From contig NZ_QJHK01000013.1 of the NCBI RefSeq assembly GCF_003202435.1, positions 62,001 to 126,000 on the forward strand: a DNA stretch of 64,000 bases, in the 5' to 3' direction. This stretch comes from Flavobacterium cheongpyeongense. GTDB lineage: Bacteria; Bacteroidota; Bacteroidia; Flavobacteriales; Flavobacteriaceae. The number at the start of each line of letters is the position of its first letter. Position 1 is the first letter of the stretch. Below are positions 25,341-33,903 of this stretch, piece after piece. The translations under genes and the position numbers were made by a program. The notes beneath the pieces are model-generated. The model worked only from the letters and a program-made list of their open reading frames with translations. It was not told where the DNA came from and ran no database searches.

Positions 25341-25468
25341 TTTGTGTGGTTTTGTTCTGCTACTATAATTTATTAGGATTTAGATTAAGTTCTTTTTTTG
25401 GAGTTACTAATTATCAGAAAAACAAAACCAACTTCACATTAAGAGGATTGACCAAATCTTTGTAGCTG

Positions 25469-25999
25469 TTAATCAACGGTCATTATTATCTCTTCAATTG
25501 CTGAATCGGTTTTTATATTTTTTCCACTTTCAGTAAATTTATAAAGATAGGGTTGATCAGATATTTTTGTAATATAATTTTTCTCAATTAATAAATTTAA
25601 GTATCTCATAATTTCAATTTTAGGAGTAGAGGTTATTTTTGAAACTTCATAAATATGTATTCCTATATTTTCAATTGGTTCATTACATTCATTAGATTCC
25701 AACCATAATTGTTTAAAAAGCGTTTTCATGGTTTTGAATCTTAATTTATCTGATTCTAAATATTCAATTATTTCGTATGCTTCTAATATGAATTTTTTAA
25801 ATTTTTCTTTTGATGGCAAGAAAAACCAGCTCTTCTTAGGTTTTTTGATAATATGATTGTAAAGAAGTTGAATTTTAAAATCTTTTACCTGATTAGGTAA
25901 TTTACTTAATATTTCATTTTTGGAGATTTCTCCACTAAGATATTTTCGAGCTAAATTGGCTGCGTATTTTCTTTCAGAGATTTGTTGGTTGTTGTCCAT
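25469..25999 (-). CDS. Unknown protein with a probable C-terminal winged-helix domain
   Basis: I do not recognise this 176-residue protein. The N-terminal half is basic and helical (ISERKYAANLARKYLSGEIS). The C-terminal third (EVSKITSTPKIEIMRYLNLLIEKNY, then a beta-hairpin-like YLYKF) looks like a winged helix. It has a textbook promoter: TTTG at 26046-26049, 19 bases, TATATTTG at 26026-26019 on the minus strand. The -33 box lies inside the first unit of a 10-bp-phased repeat array shared with the divergent ssb gene. A self-regulating DNA-binding protein is the simplest reading. Confidence 0.65.
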   Translation of the reverse strand: MDNNQQISERKYAANLARKYLSGEISKNEILSKLPNQVKDFKIQLLYNHIIKKPKKSWFFLPSKEKFKKFILEAYEIIEYLESDKLRFKTMKTLFKQLWLESNECNEPIENIGIHIYEVSKITSTPKIEIMRYLNLLIEKNYITKISDQPYLYKFTESGKNIKTDSAIEEIIMTVD

Positions 26000-26018
26000 C
26001 TTTAAATGTTGCCTAACT

Positions 26019-26091
26019 CAAATATACTAAATTATTTTCCATTTACAAACGTTTACAAACAGTTACAACCGAAAGTAAATAGTTTACAACC
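26019..26091. promoter_or_regulatory. 10-bp-phased repeat array overlapping the promoter of the winged-helix-like gene
   Basis: TTTACAAAC occurs at 26042-26050 and 26052-26060, GTTACAACC at 26062-26070 and GTTTACAACC at 26082-26091. The starts fall 10 bp apart with one degenerate unit (26072-26080). The minus-strand promoter (-33 TTTG 26046-26049, -7 TATATTTG 26019-26026) overlaps the first unit. Repeats on one face of the helix suggest cooperative protein binding. Confidence 0.65.
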
Positions 26092-26180
26092 GACTAATTT
26101 TTGAAACCCGCTACATCTTTGCACTGTTGAATTTGACGAATGAATTCAATTTTATATAAACCTTAAAAATAGTATACGCA

Positions 26181-26504
26181 ATGAAAAACAAAGTACAATT
26201 AATCGGTAACGTAGGGAATGATCCTGAAATCAAAACATTAGAAAGCGGAAGAAAATTAGCGCATTTAAGCATCGCCACTAACGACAAGTACACTAACGAT
26301 AAAGGTGAAAAAGTAGAGCAAACCGAATGGCACCGGGTTACTGCCTGGGGGAAAACAGCCGAAATTATCGAAAAATATGTGGTGAAAGGAAAGGAAGTCG
26401 CCGTTGAAGGAAAACTGACACACAGAAGCTACGATGATAAAAACGGAGAAAAACGTTATGTTACGGAAATTGTAGTAAACGAAATTTTGCTGCTTAGCAA
26501 ATAA
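26181..26504 (+). CDS. ssb: Short single-stranded DNA-binding protein (SSB)
   Basis: A 107-residue SSB consisting of one OB-fold: NKVQLIGNVGNDPEIK, TEWHRVTAWGK, EKYVVKGKEVAVEGKL. The disordered linker and the acidic DDxxPF-type tip found in replicative SSBs are missing. Flavobacteria usually carry a longer main SSB as well, so this may be an accessory protein that does not recruit partners through the tail. It is transcribed away from the winged-helix-like gene, across the repeat array, and has its own terminator. Confidence 0.92.
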   Translation: MKNKVQLIGNVGNDPEIKTLESGRKLAHLSIATNDKYTNDKGEKVEQTEWHRVTAWGKTAEIIEKYVVKGKEVAVEGKLTHRSYDDKNGEKRYVTEIVVNEILLLSK

Positions 26505-26526
26505 GATTTTTATTTGTTGGTTGCAC

Positions 26527-26557
26527 CCGACAGGCTTTAAAAACCTGTCGGTTTTTT
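26527..26557 (+). terminator. Terminator after ssb
   Basis: CCGACAGG at 26527-26534 pairs with CCTGTCGG at 26544-26551, followed by a T-run. Confidence 0.88.
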
Positions 26558-26574
26558 CTATTTAGGTAATAGTT

Positions 26575-27267
26575 TTATAAAACTGAAGCGCCATTGTTAT
26601 CCGTTGTAAGTACTTCACTCATATAATCAAAAAAGGGTCTCATGTTTTTGAATGCTTCCAAAGCCTCTTCTAAGAAAACAGGACTTAATACTTCATCATC
26701 TGTAAAATGTTTAATTACCAAAAATTGTTTGAAACGAAGCAGATCAATTGCCGGATGATCTACATCGAAACCTTTTGGTTTTGTTTTGAGCTGTTCACCT
26801 TGTAAAGTGCCAAAATTGCTGACGAAAGATTTCGAATTTAAAATCTTCTGAAAGGTTTCCGGATCCTGTGCAAATTCGGTTCTGATGCGTTTTAAATCAG
26901 CTGCATTTGGTCCCCAAAAACCACCTGCAAAAAAACTGTTTCCTTTTTCCAAATGAAAATAATAACCACCGCGTCTTGCTGCAGTTGCACGAGTATAACT
27001 TCCTCCCCAAAAGGTCTTAAAGGGAGTTTTATCTTTAGAAAAACGAATATCACGATATATTCTGTACACACTTTTTTTGCCAGAAGTAGTTTCCAAAACA
27101 TCCGTTTTAGAAAGTTCCTGAAGCAATGCATCTGCAAAAGATTCAATATGATTTAATTCAGTGAGGTATTTTGGTTTATTGGCTTCAAACCAGGGTTTGT
27201 TATTGTTTTCTTTAAGCAGCTGTAAAAAATCAAGAGCAGATTTGGGAATAATGATTTGGTTTTCCAT
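26575..27267 (-). CDS. DUF2461 family protein
   Basis: A 230-residue protein of the DUF2461 (TIGR02453-type) family of unknown function. Typical blocks are KPWFEANKPKYL near the start, YRDIRFSKDKTPFKTFWGG and GGYYFHLEKGNSFFAGGFWGP. Members are found across bacteria and fungi; no reaction is known to me. It faces ssb and its terminator. Confidence 0.88.
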   Translation of the reverse strand: MENQIIIPKSALDFLQLLKENNNKPWFEANKPKYLTELNHIESFADALLQELSKTDVLETTSGKKSVYRIYRDIRFSKDKTPFKTFWGGSYTRATAARRGGYYFHLEKGNSFFAGGFWGPNAADLKRIRTEFAQDPETFQKILNSKSFVSNFGTLQGEQLKTKPKGFDVDHPAIDLLRFKQFLVIKHFTDDEVLSPVFLEEALEAFKNMRPFFDYMSEVLTTDNNGASVL

Positions 27268-27316
27268 ATAAATTTGAGTCTTTAAAAATCAGAAGTTAAC
27301 CGCAATTTAAAACTAA

Positions 27317-27346
27317 AAAACCCACCAGAAAAATCGGGTGGGTTTT
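27317..27346 (-). terminator. Terminator for the small Cys-rich gene
   Basis: AAAACCCACC at 27317-27326 and GGTGGGTTTT at 27337-27346 form the stem; read on the minus strand it ends in a T-run. Confidence 0.8.
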
Positions 27347-27357
27347 GTTATATATAG

Positions 27358-27543
27358 TTAGGCTGTTTTCTTGAATAAATCAAACATAGGACAGCGTGAA
27401 CAGCGTTTTTTTTCGCTCTTTTTATATTTCTCACAACAAGACGATTTACAATTTTCAACCTTCTTGAGTTTGTCCAGGATAGCTGCGTTTTTATTTTTCT
27501 TTTTATCCTTTTTTTTGTCCTTGTCCTTTTCTTTCTTGCCCAC
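27358..27543 (-). CDS. Small Lys-rich, Cys-containing protein of unknown function
   Basis: A 61-residue protein. The first ~25 residues are almost all Lys and Asp (KKEKDKDKKKDKKK). The rest carries five cysteines: NCKSSCC, then CSRCPMFDLFKK. The two pairs could bind zinc or an iron-sulfur cluster. I recall similar small proteins in other flavobacteria, which argues for a real gene. It has its own terminator and lies upstream of the DUF2461 gene, downstream of ferritin. Function unknown. Confidence 0.65.
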   Translation of the reverse strand: MGKKEKDKDKKKDKKKNKNAAILDKLKKVENCKSSCCEKYKKSEKKRCSRCPMFDLFKKTA

Positions 27544-27622
27544 TTTTGTTCTGAATTAAAAACAGGAACAAATATAAAAAGAAAATATTATTTTTATATA
27601 TTCTAAATAAATTTTAACTTTT

Positions 27623-28141
27623 TTATTTTGGATTAATTGCTATTGAGCTGGTAACGGTTAACTGCTGAATATCACGGTCAAACAAGTAAAGTCCGCCCTT
27701 ATCATCACCAATTAAGTTGATTTTATCCAGAATAGATTTAGCTGTGGCCTCTTCCTCGATTTGTTCAGAAACATACCATTGTAAAAAGTTATGTGTTGCG
27801 TAATCTTTCTCTTCAAAAGTAATGTGAACCAGTTCGTTGATGGATTCCGAAACAAAAATTTCGTGGTTGTAAAGCGTTTCAAACATTTCTTTGAATGTTG
27901 AATAACTTGTTTTTGGTGCTTTAAGGTCGGTAATCTGAGCATGTCCTCCGCGCTCATTTACATATTTTATCAATTTGAGCATGTGCGCACGCTCTTCATC
28001 TGATTGGGTGTACATAAATTGGGCGATTCCCTCTAATCCATGTACTTCAGCCCAGCAAGCCATAGAAAGATAAGTTTGCGAAGATTCTGCTTCTATGCGG
28101 ATTTGCTTGTTTAAAGCCGTTTCAATATTTTTTGATAGCAT
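27623..28141 (-). CDS. ftnA: Non-haem ferritin
   Basis: A 172-residue ferritin that stores iron in a 24-subunit shell. Ferroxidase-centre residues are visible in RIEAESSQTYLSMACWAEVHGLEG, SDEERAHMLKLIKYVNERGG and QWYVSEQIEEEATA. The length is typical for bacterial ferritin (FtnA), and there is no bacterioferritin haem Met. Regulation is not evident from the upstream bases. Confidence 0.92.
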   Translation of the reverse strand: MLSKNIETALNKQIRIEAESSQTYLSMACWAEVHGLEGIAQFMYTQSDEERAHMLKLIKYVNERGGHAQITDLKAPKTSYSTFKEMFETLYNHEIFVSESINELVHITFEEKDYATHNFLQWYVSEQIEEEATAKSILDKINLIGDDKGGLYLFDRDIQQLTVTSSIAINPK

Positions 28142-28221
28142 AATGTGTGTCTTTTTTATAAAAATAATGAAAATAAGTTATAACTTTTCTGGTAAACTGG
28201 AAAAACATGAATGCATTTGGA

Positions 28222-29703
28222 TTAATCTTTTCTAAATTTAATCTTGCTAAATTCGGCAGGATGAGATAACAATGCCTTGTTCATAATTGGATTTCCGGGA
28301 TTGTCATTTATAAAGCCATCTGTAAATTTACGCATGATAAATTGTCTGGAAGCGGTGTCGTAATAGCTTAAAATGTAGTAATCTTTAAGTTTAAGCGTGT
28401 TTTGAAGTATTATGTTTTTATTAGTGTTCAGATAATAATAGAGATTATCAATGGCCAGAGGCTCAGCTTGTTTTTGGTTTACAAATTCTAAATCAGCATT
28501 GAGCATAGCATCAAAATAAACCATTTTATTGGAGTACTCCGAATAGCCGCCAAAGTCATTATCAAAAAAATCAGCCAGTGCATTACTCTGTATATAGTCA
28601 AAACCTGAAACCTGATATTCTGCAAATCCCCCAAAGGTTATTAAGGTGTTATTCTTGTTTTTAAAAGCTGTTATTCCGGAGTTTAATACAGATAGCTGTT
28701 TTAGGAATTTTTCTGTTGTTTTTATTTCCTGAGGTTTTTTTGCGTTTATCTGTAAAAAGAAAGGAGAGTTTTTAAATTCAATTGAATCTTTTTTTGAAAC
28801 AGCCACACTTTTAAGCGTTTTACCTGAATCAAAATCTTTGATCTCAAGTAATAGCTCTTCTTTGCCCGACTTGATTTGCAATACTTTATTTTCGTAAAAG
28901 AAAGAATTGGAAGATTTAGATGGGTTTTTACTTATAGGCTGATTAAAATTTTTCTCCGTAACATCAGTAGTAATGAGGTTGAGATCTAAAATCTGTGTTT
29001 TTTTCAAAGCGTAATCAAATACCAAAAGGATATGATTGTCTGATACATACATTTTGGTTTTGTTAATGGTTTTATCCAAAGGAGTAAAATAGTCAGTATC
29101 CATTTTTTCAATAGGATAATATCGAATAATGGTATTGAAAGCTACATTTTGTCCTTTTTCATTTTCGAATTGAATTGTAGATAAATCAAACATTTTTATT
29201 ATGCATTTTCCGTCATTGAATTCATAAAGTAACAGATGCGGTTGTTTTGCTTCTTTAGTCAGAATGTAAAAAAGATTGTTTTTCTGGTAAGTCGTAATAA
29301 TGTATTCAGTGTTTGAAGGCAAATCAAAATTTAAAGCTCTGGAAGTTTTCGTTTCCATGAAATATTTAATAATTCGGAGGTTTCTTAAATTACTTGTTGA
29401 CCAATAAAGAAGCGGGTTTCCGTCATCGCTAATACTATGTCCAATTAAAGATCTGTTTTCTGTCATTTTGATTGAATCAGTAAATTGATCTTTGAGGAAA
29501 AGCGATTTATTGTATTTTAAAATATTAATGTATTTATCATCTGCGGCAAAAACATAAATATCTTTTGTTTTTACGTCTACTATATTCAGAATCTGACCAT
29601 TTTCTAAAGGTTCATTTAAATTTAATGCAAAAGAGTTTAATACTGTTTGGCTTAGCAGGACAGTATTATAAAACACGCACAAAAGAAGTAGTAGTTTTTT
29701 CAT
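28222..29703 (-). CDS. Exported protein of unknown function, paralogue A
   Basis: A 493-residue protein with a signal peptide (about 1-19, LCVFYNTVLLSQ). It is made of many short beta-strand-like segments with no family I can name. It is a paralogue of the product at 32185-33576: both start after the signal with similar NS..LN(E)PL blocks, share NTLITFGG, and end in YYLGYYD/YILSYYD ... RKFTD. A beta-propeller-like fold is possible. A decayed third copy lies at 33662-33765. Exported, likely periplasmic or surface. Confidence 0.7.
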   Translation of the reverse strand: MKKLLLLLCVFYNTVLLSQTVLNSFALNLNEPLENGQILNIVDVKTKDIYVFAADDKYINILKYNKSLFLKDQFTDSIKMTENRSLIGHSISDDGNPLLYWSTSNLRNLRIIKYFMETKTSRALNFDLPSNTEYIITTYQKNNLFYILTKEAKQPHLLLYEFNDGKCIIKMFDLSTIQFENEKGQNVAFNTIIRYYPIEKMDTDYFTPLDKTINKTKMYVSDNHILLVFDYALKKTQILDLNLITTDVTEKNFNQPISKNPSKSSNSFFYENKVLQIKSGKEELLLEIKDFDSGKTLKSVAVSKKDSIEFKNSPFFLQINAKKPQEIKTTEKFLKQLSVLNSGITAFKNKNNTLITFGGFAEYQVSGFDYIQSNALADFFDNDFGGYSEYSNKMVYFDAMLNADLEFVNQKQAEPLAIDNLYYYLNTNKNIILQNTLKLKDYYILSYYDTASRQFIMRKFTDGFINDNPGNPIMNKALLSHPAEFSKIKFRKD

Positions 29704-29739
29704 GTGTTTTGCTGCTCAAAAATTGTTCCGTTTATTTTC

Positions 29740-30369
29740 CTATTGATTCATGAGTTCCTGAAAAAGATCCACGAATTTCCCTAGATGAATTCCATCCATT
29801 AATCCGTGATGAACATGTACAGACATAGGCATTGTTTTTTTACCATTGTCTAAGGTAATCATTTTTCCAAAAGAAATTTTAGGACAGCTGTCCGGATACG
29901 AATAACTGCGTGCATGTGAAAGCGAAGTAAAATTGAGCCACGGAATTGCCGAAAAATGAATTAAATTATCATCATCAAACGATCTTGTAAAAAGTCCGGT
30001 AGTATTTTGAATCCGGTCAATTTCTGCATAAGCATTCTTTTCAAAAATCCTGAAAACAGGATTATATTCCATTAATGAAAATCCGAAACTGCCATCTTTT
30101 CGGCCAATAGTTGCTGAAGCATCAATTCGGTCGTTAATGTAAATCTTGTTTTCTGAAATTCGGTATCTAAAATTCTCTATTGAATTCACTGCTGCTAAAG
30201 TTTTGTACAGGTAAAAGATGAAAAAAGAAGTTTTTTGGTTTTTAGCGGTTTGACAGGCTTTTGTACAATCTATTTCGACTGTTGCGCCAAAAAATGGTTC
30301 ATCCATTTTGTTAAAATGCTCAAAATGCTCTTTTCGGTTCCAGTTTTCTAAGTCTAAAAGGGTTTTCAT
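29740..30369 (-). CDS. Chloramphenicol acetyltransferase-like protein (CAT type A fold)
   Basis: A 209-residue member of the CAT family of acetyl-CoA dependent acyltransferases. The catalytic-His motif HHGLMDGIHLGKF is close to HHxxxDG, and WNRKEHFEHF is the classic N-terminal block. Chromosomal flavobacterial copies need not confer drug resistance. Its ATG overlaps the stop of the HAD gene by one base (TAATG), so the two are co-translated. Confidence 0.85.
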   Translation of the reverse strand: MKTLLDLENWNRKEHFEHFNKMDEPFFGATVEIDCTKACQTAKNQKTSFFIFYLYKTLAAVNSIENFRYRISENKIYINDRIDASATIGRKDGSFGFSLMEYNPVFRIFEKNAYAEIDRIQNTTGLFTRSFDDDNLIHFSAIPWLNFTSLSHARSYSYPDSCPKISFGKMITLDNGKKTMPMSVHVHHGLMDGIHLGKFVDLFQELMNQ

Positions 30370-31076
30370 TATAATAACTTGTGAACTACTTCTGTAATTT
30401 TTTCAAAAGTGCTAAAATGTTCATGTTCAACTTTGTGATTGATTTTTTCATGTTCCCAGGTCGTGTGAAACGGAATATGAACGGCATAACCGCCAATGCC
30501 GAGTACGGGTAAAACATCTGATTTTAAGGAGTTTCCAATCATTAAAAATTCATGAGCCTGAATATCTAAACGTCCAAGCAGTTTTTCATAATCGATTTCC
30601 TGTTTGTCTGACATTACTTCGATATGATGAAAATAATGTCCTAAACCAGAGCGATGCAATTTGCTGTGCTGATCTTTCAGATCGCCTTTTGTGGCTACGA
30701 CCAGTTTGTATTTTCCGTGTAAAGACTGAAGGGTTTCCTCGATTCCGTCCAGAAGTTCGATTGGTTTTTCGAGTAATTCTTTTCCATATTGAATAATTTT
30801 TTCAATGACTTCAACCGGAATTGTATTGTTCGAGATATTCATGGCGGCCTCAATCATCGAGAGGATGTAACCTTTTATTCCGTATCCGTATAAAGGCAGG
30901 TTACCGATTTCAATCTTAAACAACTCCTGCGAAATGCCCTGATGCGAAAGATAATCTTCCATCAGCGCACAAAATTTATGCTCAGTTTCCTGAAAATAAG
31001 GTTCGTTTACAAACAAAGTATCATCAGCATCGAATGCGATTACTTTTAAATTAGGGATTTTATTTTTATGTAACAT
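30369..31076 (-). CDS. HAD-superfamily hydrolase
   Basis: A 235-residue HAD phosphatase. Motif I is AFDADDTLF (nucleophile and acid Asp), motif II lies around VVATKGD, and motif IV in MIGNSLKSDVLP. The cap is of the C1 helical kind. The substrate is unknown. It is the first gene of a coupled pair with the CAT-like gene. Confidence 0.85.
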   Translation of the reverse strand: MLHKNKIPNLKVIAFDADDTLFVNEPYFQETEHKFCALMEDYLSHQGISQELFKIEIGNLPLYGYGIKGYILSMIEAAMNISNNTIPVEVIEKIIQYGKELLEKPIELLDGIEETLQSLHGKYKLVVATKGDLKDQHSKLHRSGLGHYFHHIEVMSDKQEIDYEKLLGRLDIQAHEFLMIGNSLKSDVLPVLGIGGYAVHIPFHTTWEHEKINHKVEHEHFSTFEKITEVVHKLL

Positions 31077-31209
31077 AAAATATTTTGTTTCAGGTTTTGT
31101 TTGTTTCAGGTTTTGCCATGACAGAGCAAATATCTATTTTAATTTTCGCCATAAATTGATTGGATTTAAAAGATTTTAATCTGTTTGATCTGCAAAATCA
31201 GCAAGAAAT

Positions 31210-32097
31210 TTAATTATAAGAAAACAATCTCTTTAAAGCAATTGTTTTGTTATAAAACGTGATGCGGATTCCGAAAAGCAAAATAATCCCGCCGAAAACC
31301 ATTTGTAAAGTTATTTGTTCTTCTAAAAACAACCAAGCTAATATTGAAGTAATTATTGCCTGGCTCAGCAAACTTAACGAAACCCTTGTAGCACGCATGT
31401 GTTGTGTTGCATAACTGACCGATAGCCAGGCACACAATTGACAAATTACTGCCTGAAGAATTAATACAAACCAGCCAGTATTCGAAAACCCGGTAAAAGG
31501 TTGATTTAAAGAATAACAAAGGATTCCCAAATACATACTTGAGGCAATTAAACTAATCGTCATAAAGGATAAAACATCAACTTGCGAAAGGACATTTTTA
31601 CTGACCAAAAGATAAATCGCATATAAAATTCCGGAGAGTACGGCAAATAGAAAAGCCTGATTAAAATTTAAATCCATAAAAAAACTGAAACCAACCAAAG
31701 TGATCATTCCGAATAACGAAACGACAGTTCCAATCCAGAAATTGGTTGCAGGTCTTACTTTCAAAAAGAAGAAAGAACCAATACCAACCCAAAGCGGAGA
31801 TAAATTGGTCAATAAGGAAGCTTGTGTTGCACTCGAATCCTGAATAGCAATATTCCAAACGGCAACATCAGAAGAAAATAAAATGCCACAAAGTGCTGCT
31901 AAAAGTGTAAATTTTAATGTTGGAAGTTTAAAGTTTTTGCTCAGAAGCACATAAGGCAAGAGCAAAGTCACAGCAAAAAACATTCTGTAAAATGCCGAAA
32001 TTAATCCCGGAGCTAATTGGAGTTTTACCAAGATAGGGAAGATGGAAATGCAAAGTATTCCGCAGATTAAGGCTAATCTTGGTTTTGTGAGTTTCAT
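31210..32097 (-). CDS. EamA/DMT-family transporter
   Basis: A 295-residue inner-membrane protein with ten predicted helices in two EamA repeats (about 5-140 and 150-285). It belongs to the drug/metabolite transporter superfamily, which exports amino acids, nucleotides or other metabolites. The substrate cannot be told. It stands between the HAD gene and the second secreted paralogue. Confidence 0.85.
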   Translation of the reverse strand: MKLTKPRLALICGILCISIFPILVKLQLAPGLISAFYRMFFAVTLLLPYVLLSKNFKLPTLKFTLLAALCGILFSSDVAVWNIAIQDSSATQASLLTNLSPLWVGIGSFFFLKVRPATNFWIGTVVSLFGMITLVGFSFFMDLNFNQAFLFAVLSGILYAIYLLVSKNVLSQVDVLSFMTISLIASSMYLGILCYSLNQPFTGFSNTGWFVLILQAVICQLCAWLSVSYATQHMRATRVSLSLLSQAIITSILAWLFLEEQITLQMVFGGIILLFGIRITFYNKTIALKRLFSYN

Positions 32098-32184
32098 TTT
32101 GTTCTTTATTTATCGAATGCAAAATTAGCATTTTGAAACGTTTTTAGACAAAAAATCCCAAATTGGGAAATCGGGAGTTTTAGG

Positions 32185-33576
32185 TTAATCTGTGAATTTT
32201 CTAATGACATATTCTTTTGTTTTGTTATCGTAATATCCCAGATAATAAGCATCTGTTTTGAATAAAGTCTGTGATGAAATATCCGTATTTTTCTCCAGAA
32301 AGGTGCTGATTTTTTCAAAAGCTAATGGTTGTAATTTTCCTTTAACATGATTTCCATGACCATCAAACAATCCTTCAATTTTAATCAATTTTCGATCAGA
32401 ATAAGGGTATAAAACTTCTGTTTTTGGATTCAAAACTGCATCAATTTGATCTGTTGATTGCGCTAAATCAGAAACACCGCCAAAAGTAATCAATGTGTTC
32501 GGGACAGTTTGATAACAAGAAAGACCAAGATGCATATTATTTGCTTTAAGGATAAACAAGTTACTGTTGGGTAAAGTTCTTTTACTTCTAAAATTGCCTC
32601 CTCCTTCATAAATCTCTGAATTCTTAAATTTAATCGGAATGGTTGTATTGGCAAAGTATTCTTTTATAAGGTTGTCTTCTAAATCTTTTATTGTAAAATA
32701 AAAACTGCCTGATGAGGTTTTTATCTGATACAGTTTATTGTCAAAATAAAAAGAGTTTGAATTTAAAAATGTTCGATTGCCAACCAAATAGGGTTTTTTT
32801 ACCATCTTTTCGGTAGCAGTAAAATTGTTTAAATCAATTAAAATAACCTGTGTAAAATCGATGTTGGTGTCCACCGTTATTACAATTTGTTTATTATTTA
32901 AATAACATTTTCTTTTCTTGGCTGCTTTTGTTAATGATGTATGATTTTCGATAGTGATATTCTCTAAAGAAAAAGGTGATTCAAAAGGGAGTAAGTTTTC
33001 GGCAAAAACCTCATACAAATCTGATTTTTTATAATCTGATGTAAAAAAATGAAATCCTTCTGAAGGAATTATCTTCTCTGTATAAATGCCTTCTTTGTCA
33101 AAAACATACAGTTTGAAGGTATTACTGTTTTTTAAAACGGCCAGAATATAAAATTTTTCATTTTCGCTGAATTTTTGTATAACTTTTTCGTTTTTTAAAA
33201 TTAGGTTATATTCATTTGTCGTGGTTTTATGATTGTTAAAATCGTACAATTGGACAAATATATTTTCATCATTATTAGAAGACCAATATAACCTCGTACC
33301 CGTATTGCTGCTATTGTAGCCAATCACATTCGTAGTTGTTGTATTTGGTTTGTTGGCAGAAATACTATCTATAATTTGCATCTTTTCATTAAGATTTATT
33401 GCTTTTACTTTTTCAGTATCGCTTACAAATAATGTAACTGTATTTTTTTCATCGTCAATAATTTGAAAGACATCACGATTTTTCTTTGGCTCCAGGGGTA
33501 CAGAATTGACAAGTTCCTGAGCTGAAACTGTTATGCCTCCTAGTAATAAAAAGATTAAAAAAGTTGTATTTTTCAT
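32185..33576 (-). CDS. Exported protein of unknown function, paralogue B
   Basis: A 463-residue protein with a signal peptide (about 1-19, LLLGGITVSAQ). It is similar along its length to the product at 28222-29703 (NTLITFGG, SYFD/GYYDNKTKEYVIRKFTD, a Lys-rich centre). I know no named domain in it. The two genes flank the CAT-HAD-EamA group, and a broken third copy follows upstream, so the family has duplicated locally. Confidence 0.68.
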   Translation of the reverse strand: MKNTTFLIFLLLGGITVSAQELVNSVPLEPKKNRDVFQIIDDEKNTVTLFVSDTEKVKAINLNEKMQIIDSISANKPNTTTTNVIGYNSSNTGTRLYWSSNNDENIFVQLYDFNNHKTTTNEYNLILKNEKVIQKFSENEKFYILAVLKNSNTFKLYVFDKEGIYTEKIIPSEGFHFFTSDYKKSDLYEVFAENLLPFESPFSLENITIENHTSLTKAAKKRKCYLNNKQIVITVDTNIDFTQVILIDLNNFTATEKMVKKPYLVGNRTFLNSNSFYFDNKLYQIKTSSGSFYFTIKDLEDNLIKEYFANTTIPIKFKNSEIYEGGGNFRSKRTLPNSNLFILKANNMHLGLSCYQTVPNTLITFGGVSDLAQSTDQIDAVLNPKTEVLYPYSDRKLIKIEGLFDGHGNHVKGKLQPLAFEKISTFLEKNTDISSQTLFKTDAYYLGYYDNKTKEYVIRKFTD

Positions 33577-33661
33577 GGTATTATTGGTTTTAACCGTTTT
33601 AATTTTAATTAAGCAAAATAGAAACTTAACATTTTGATATTTTTTTCAGGGATGATATATG

Positions 33662-33765
33662 CTAATCTTCAAATTTTCTAATAATAAATTGTTTTGCGTC
33701 TTTTTTTCATAACTACCTGGATAATAAAGTTCGTTGATTAAGAAGTACGCTTTATTATTCTATTT
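33662..33765 (-). pseudogene. Decayed third copy of the exported paralogue family (C-terminus only)
   Basis: On the minus strand AYFLINELYYPGSYEKK is followed, after a one-base shift, by DAKQFIIRKFED and a stop at 33662-33664. This matches the ends of the two paralogues (YYLGYYDNKTKEYVIRKFTD). The frame is broken and there is no N-terminal part. The rest of the gap between 33577 and 33903 shows no gene. Confidence 0.65.
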
Positions 33766-33903
33766 TTTTGAGAGCGTTATTGTCTTATCAGAATTGAATA
33801 TTTTTGCTATTAATCTGGTTAAAAACAAAACTGTTTTTAAAAGCAAAAACGTGAATCAATTAATCTCTTAACCGATTCACGCAATTTATATGATGTATAC
33901 GTT

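Noticed and set aside
29740..30369. CAT-like gene as an antibiotic resistance gene
   Set aside because: The fold and catalytic His motif are there, but the gene is coupled to a HAD hydrolase in plain chromosome and nothing shows that chloramphenicol is the substrate.
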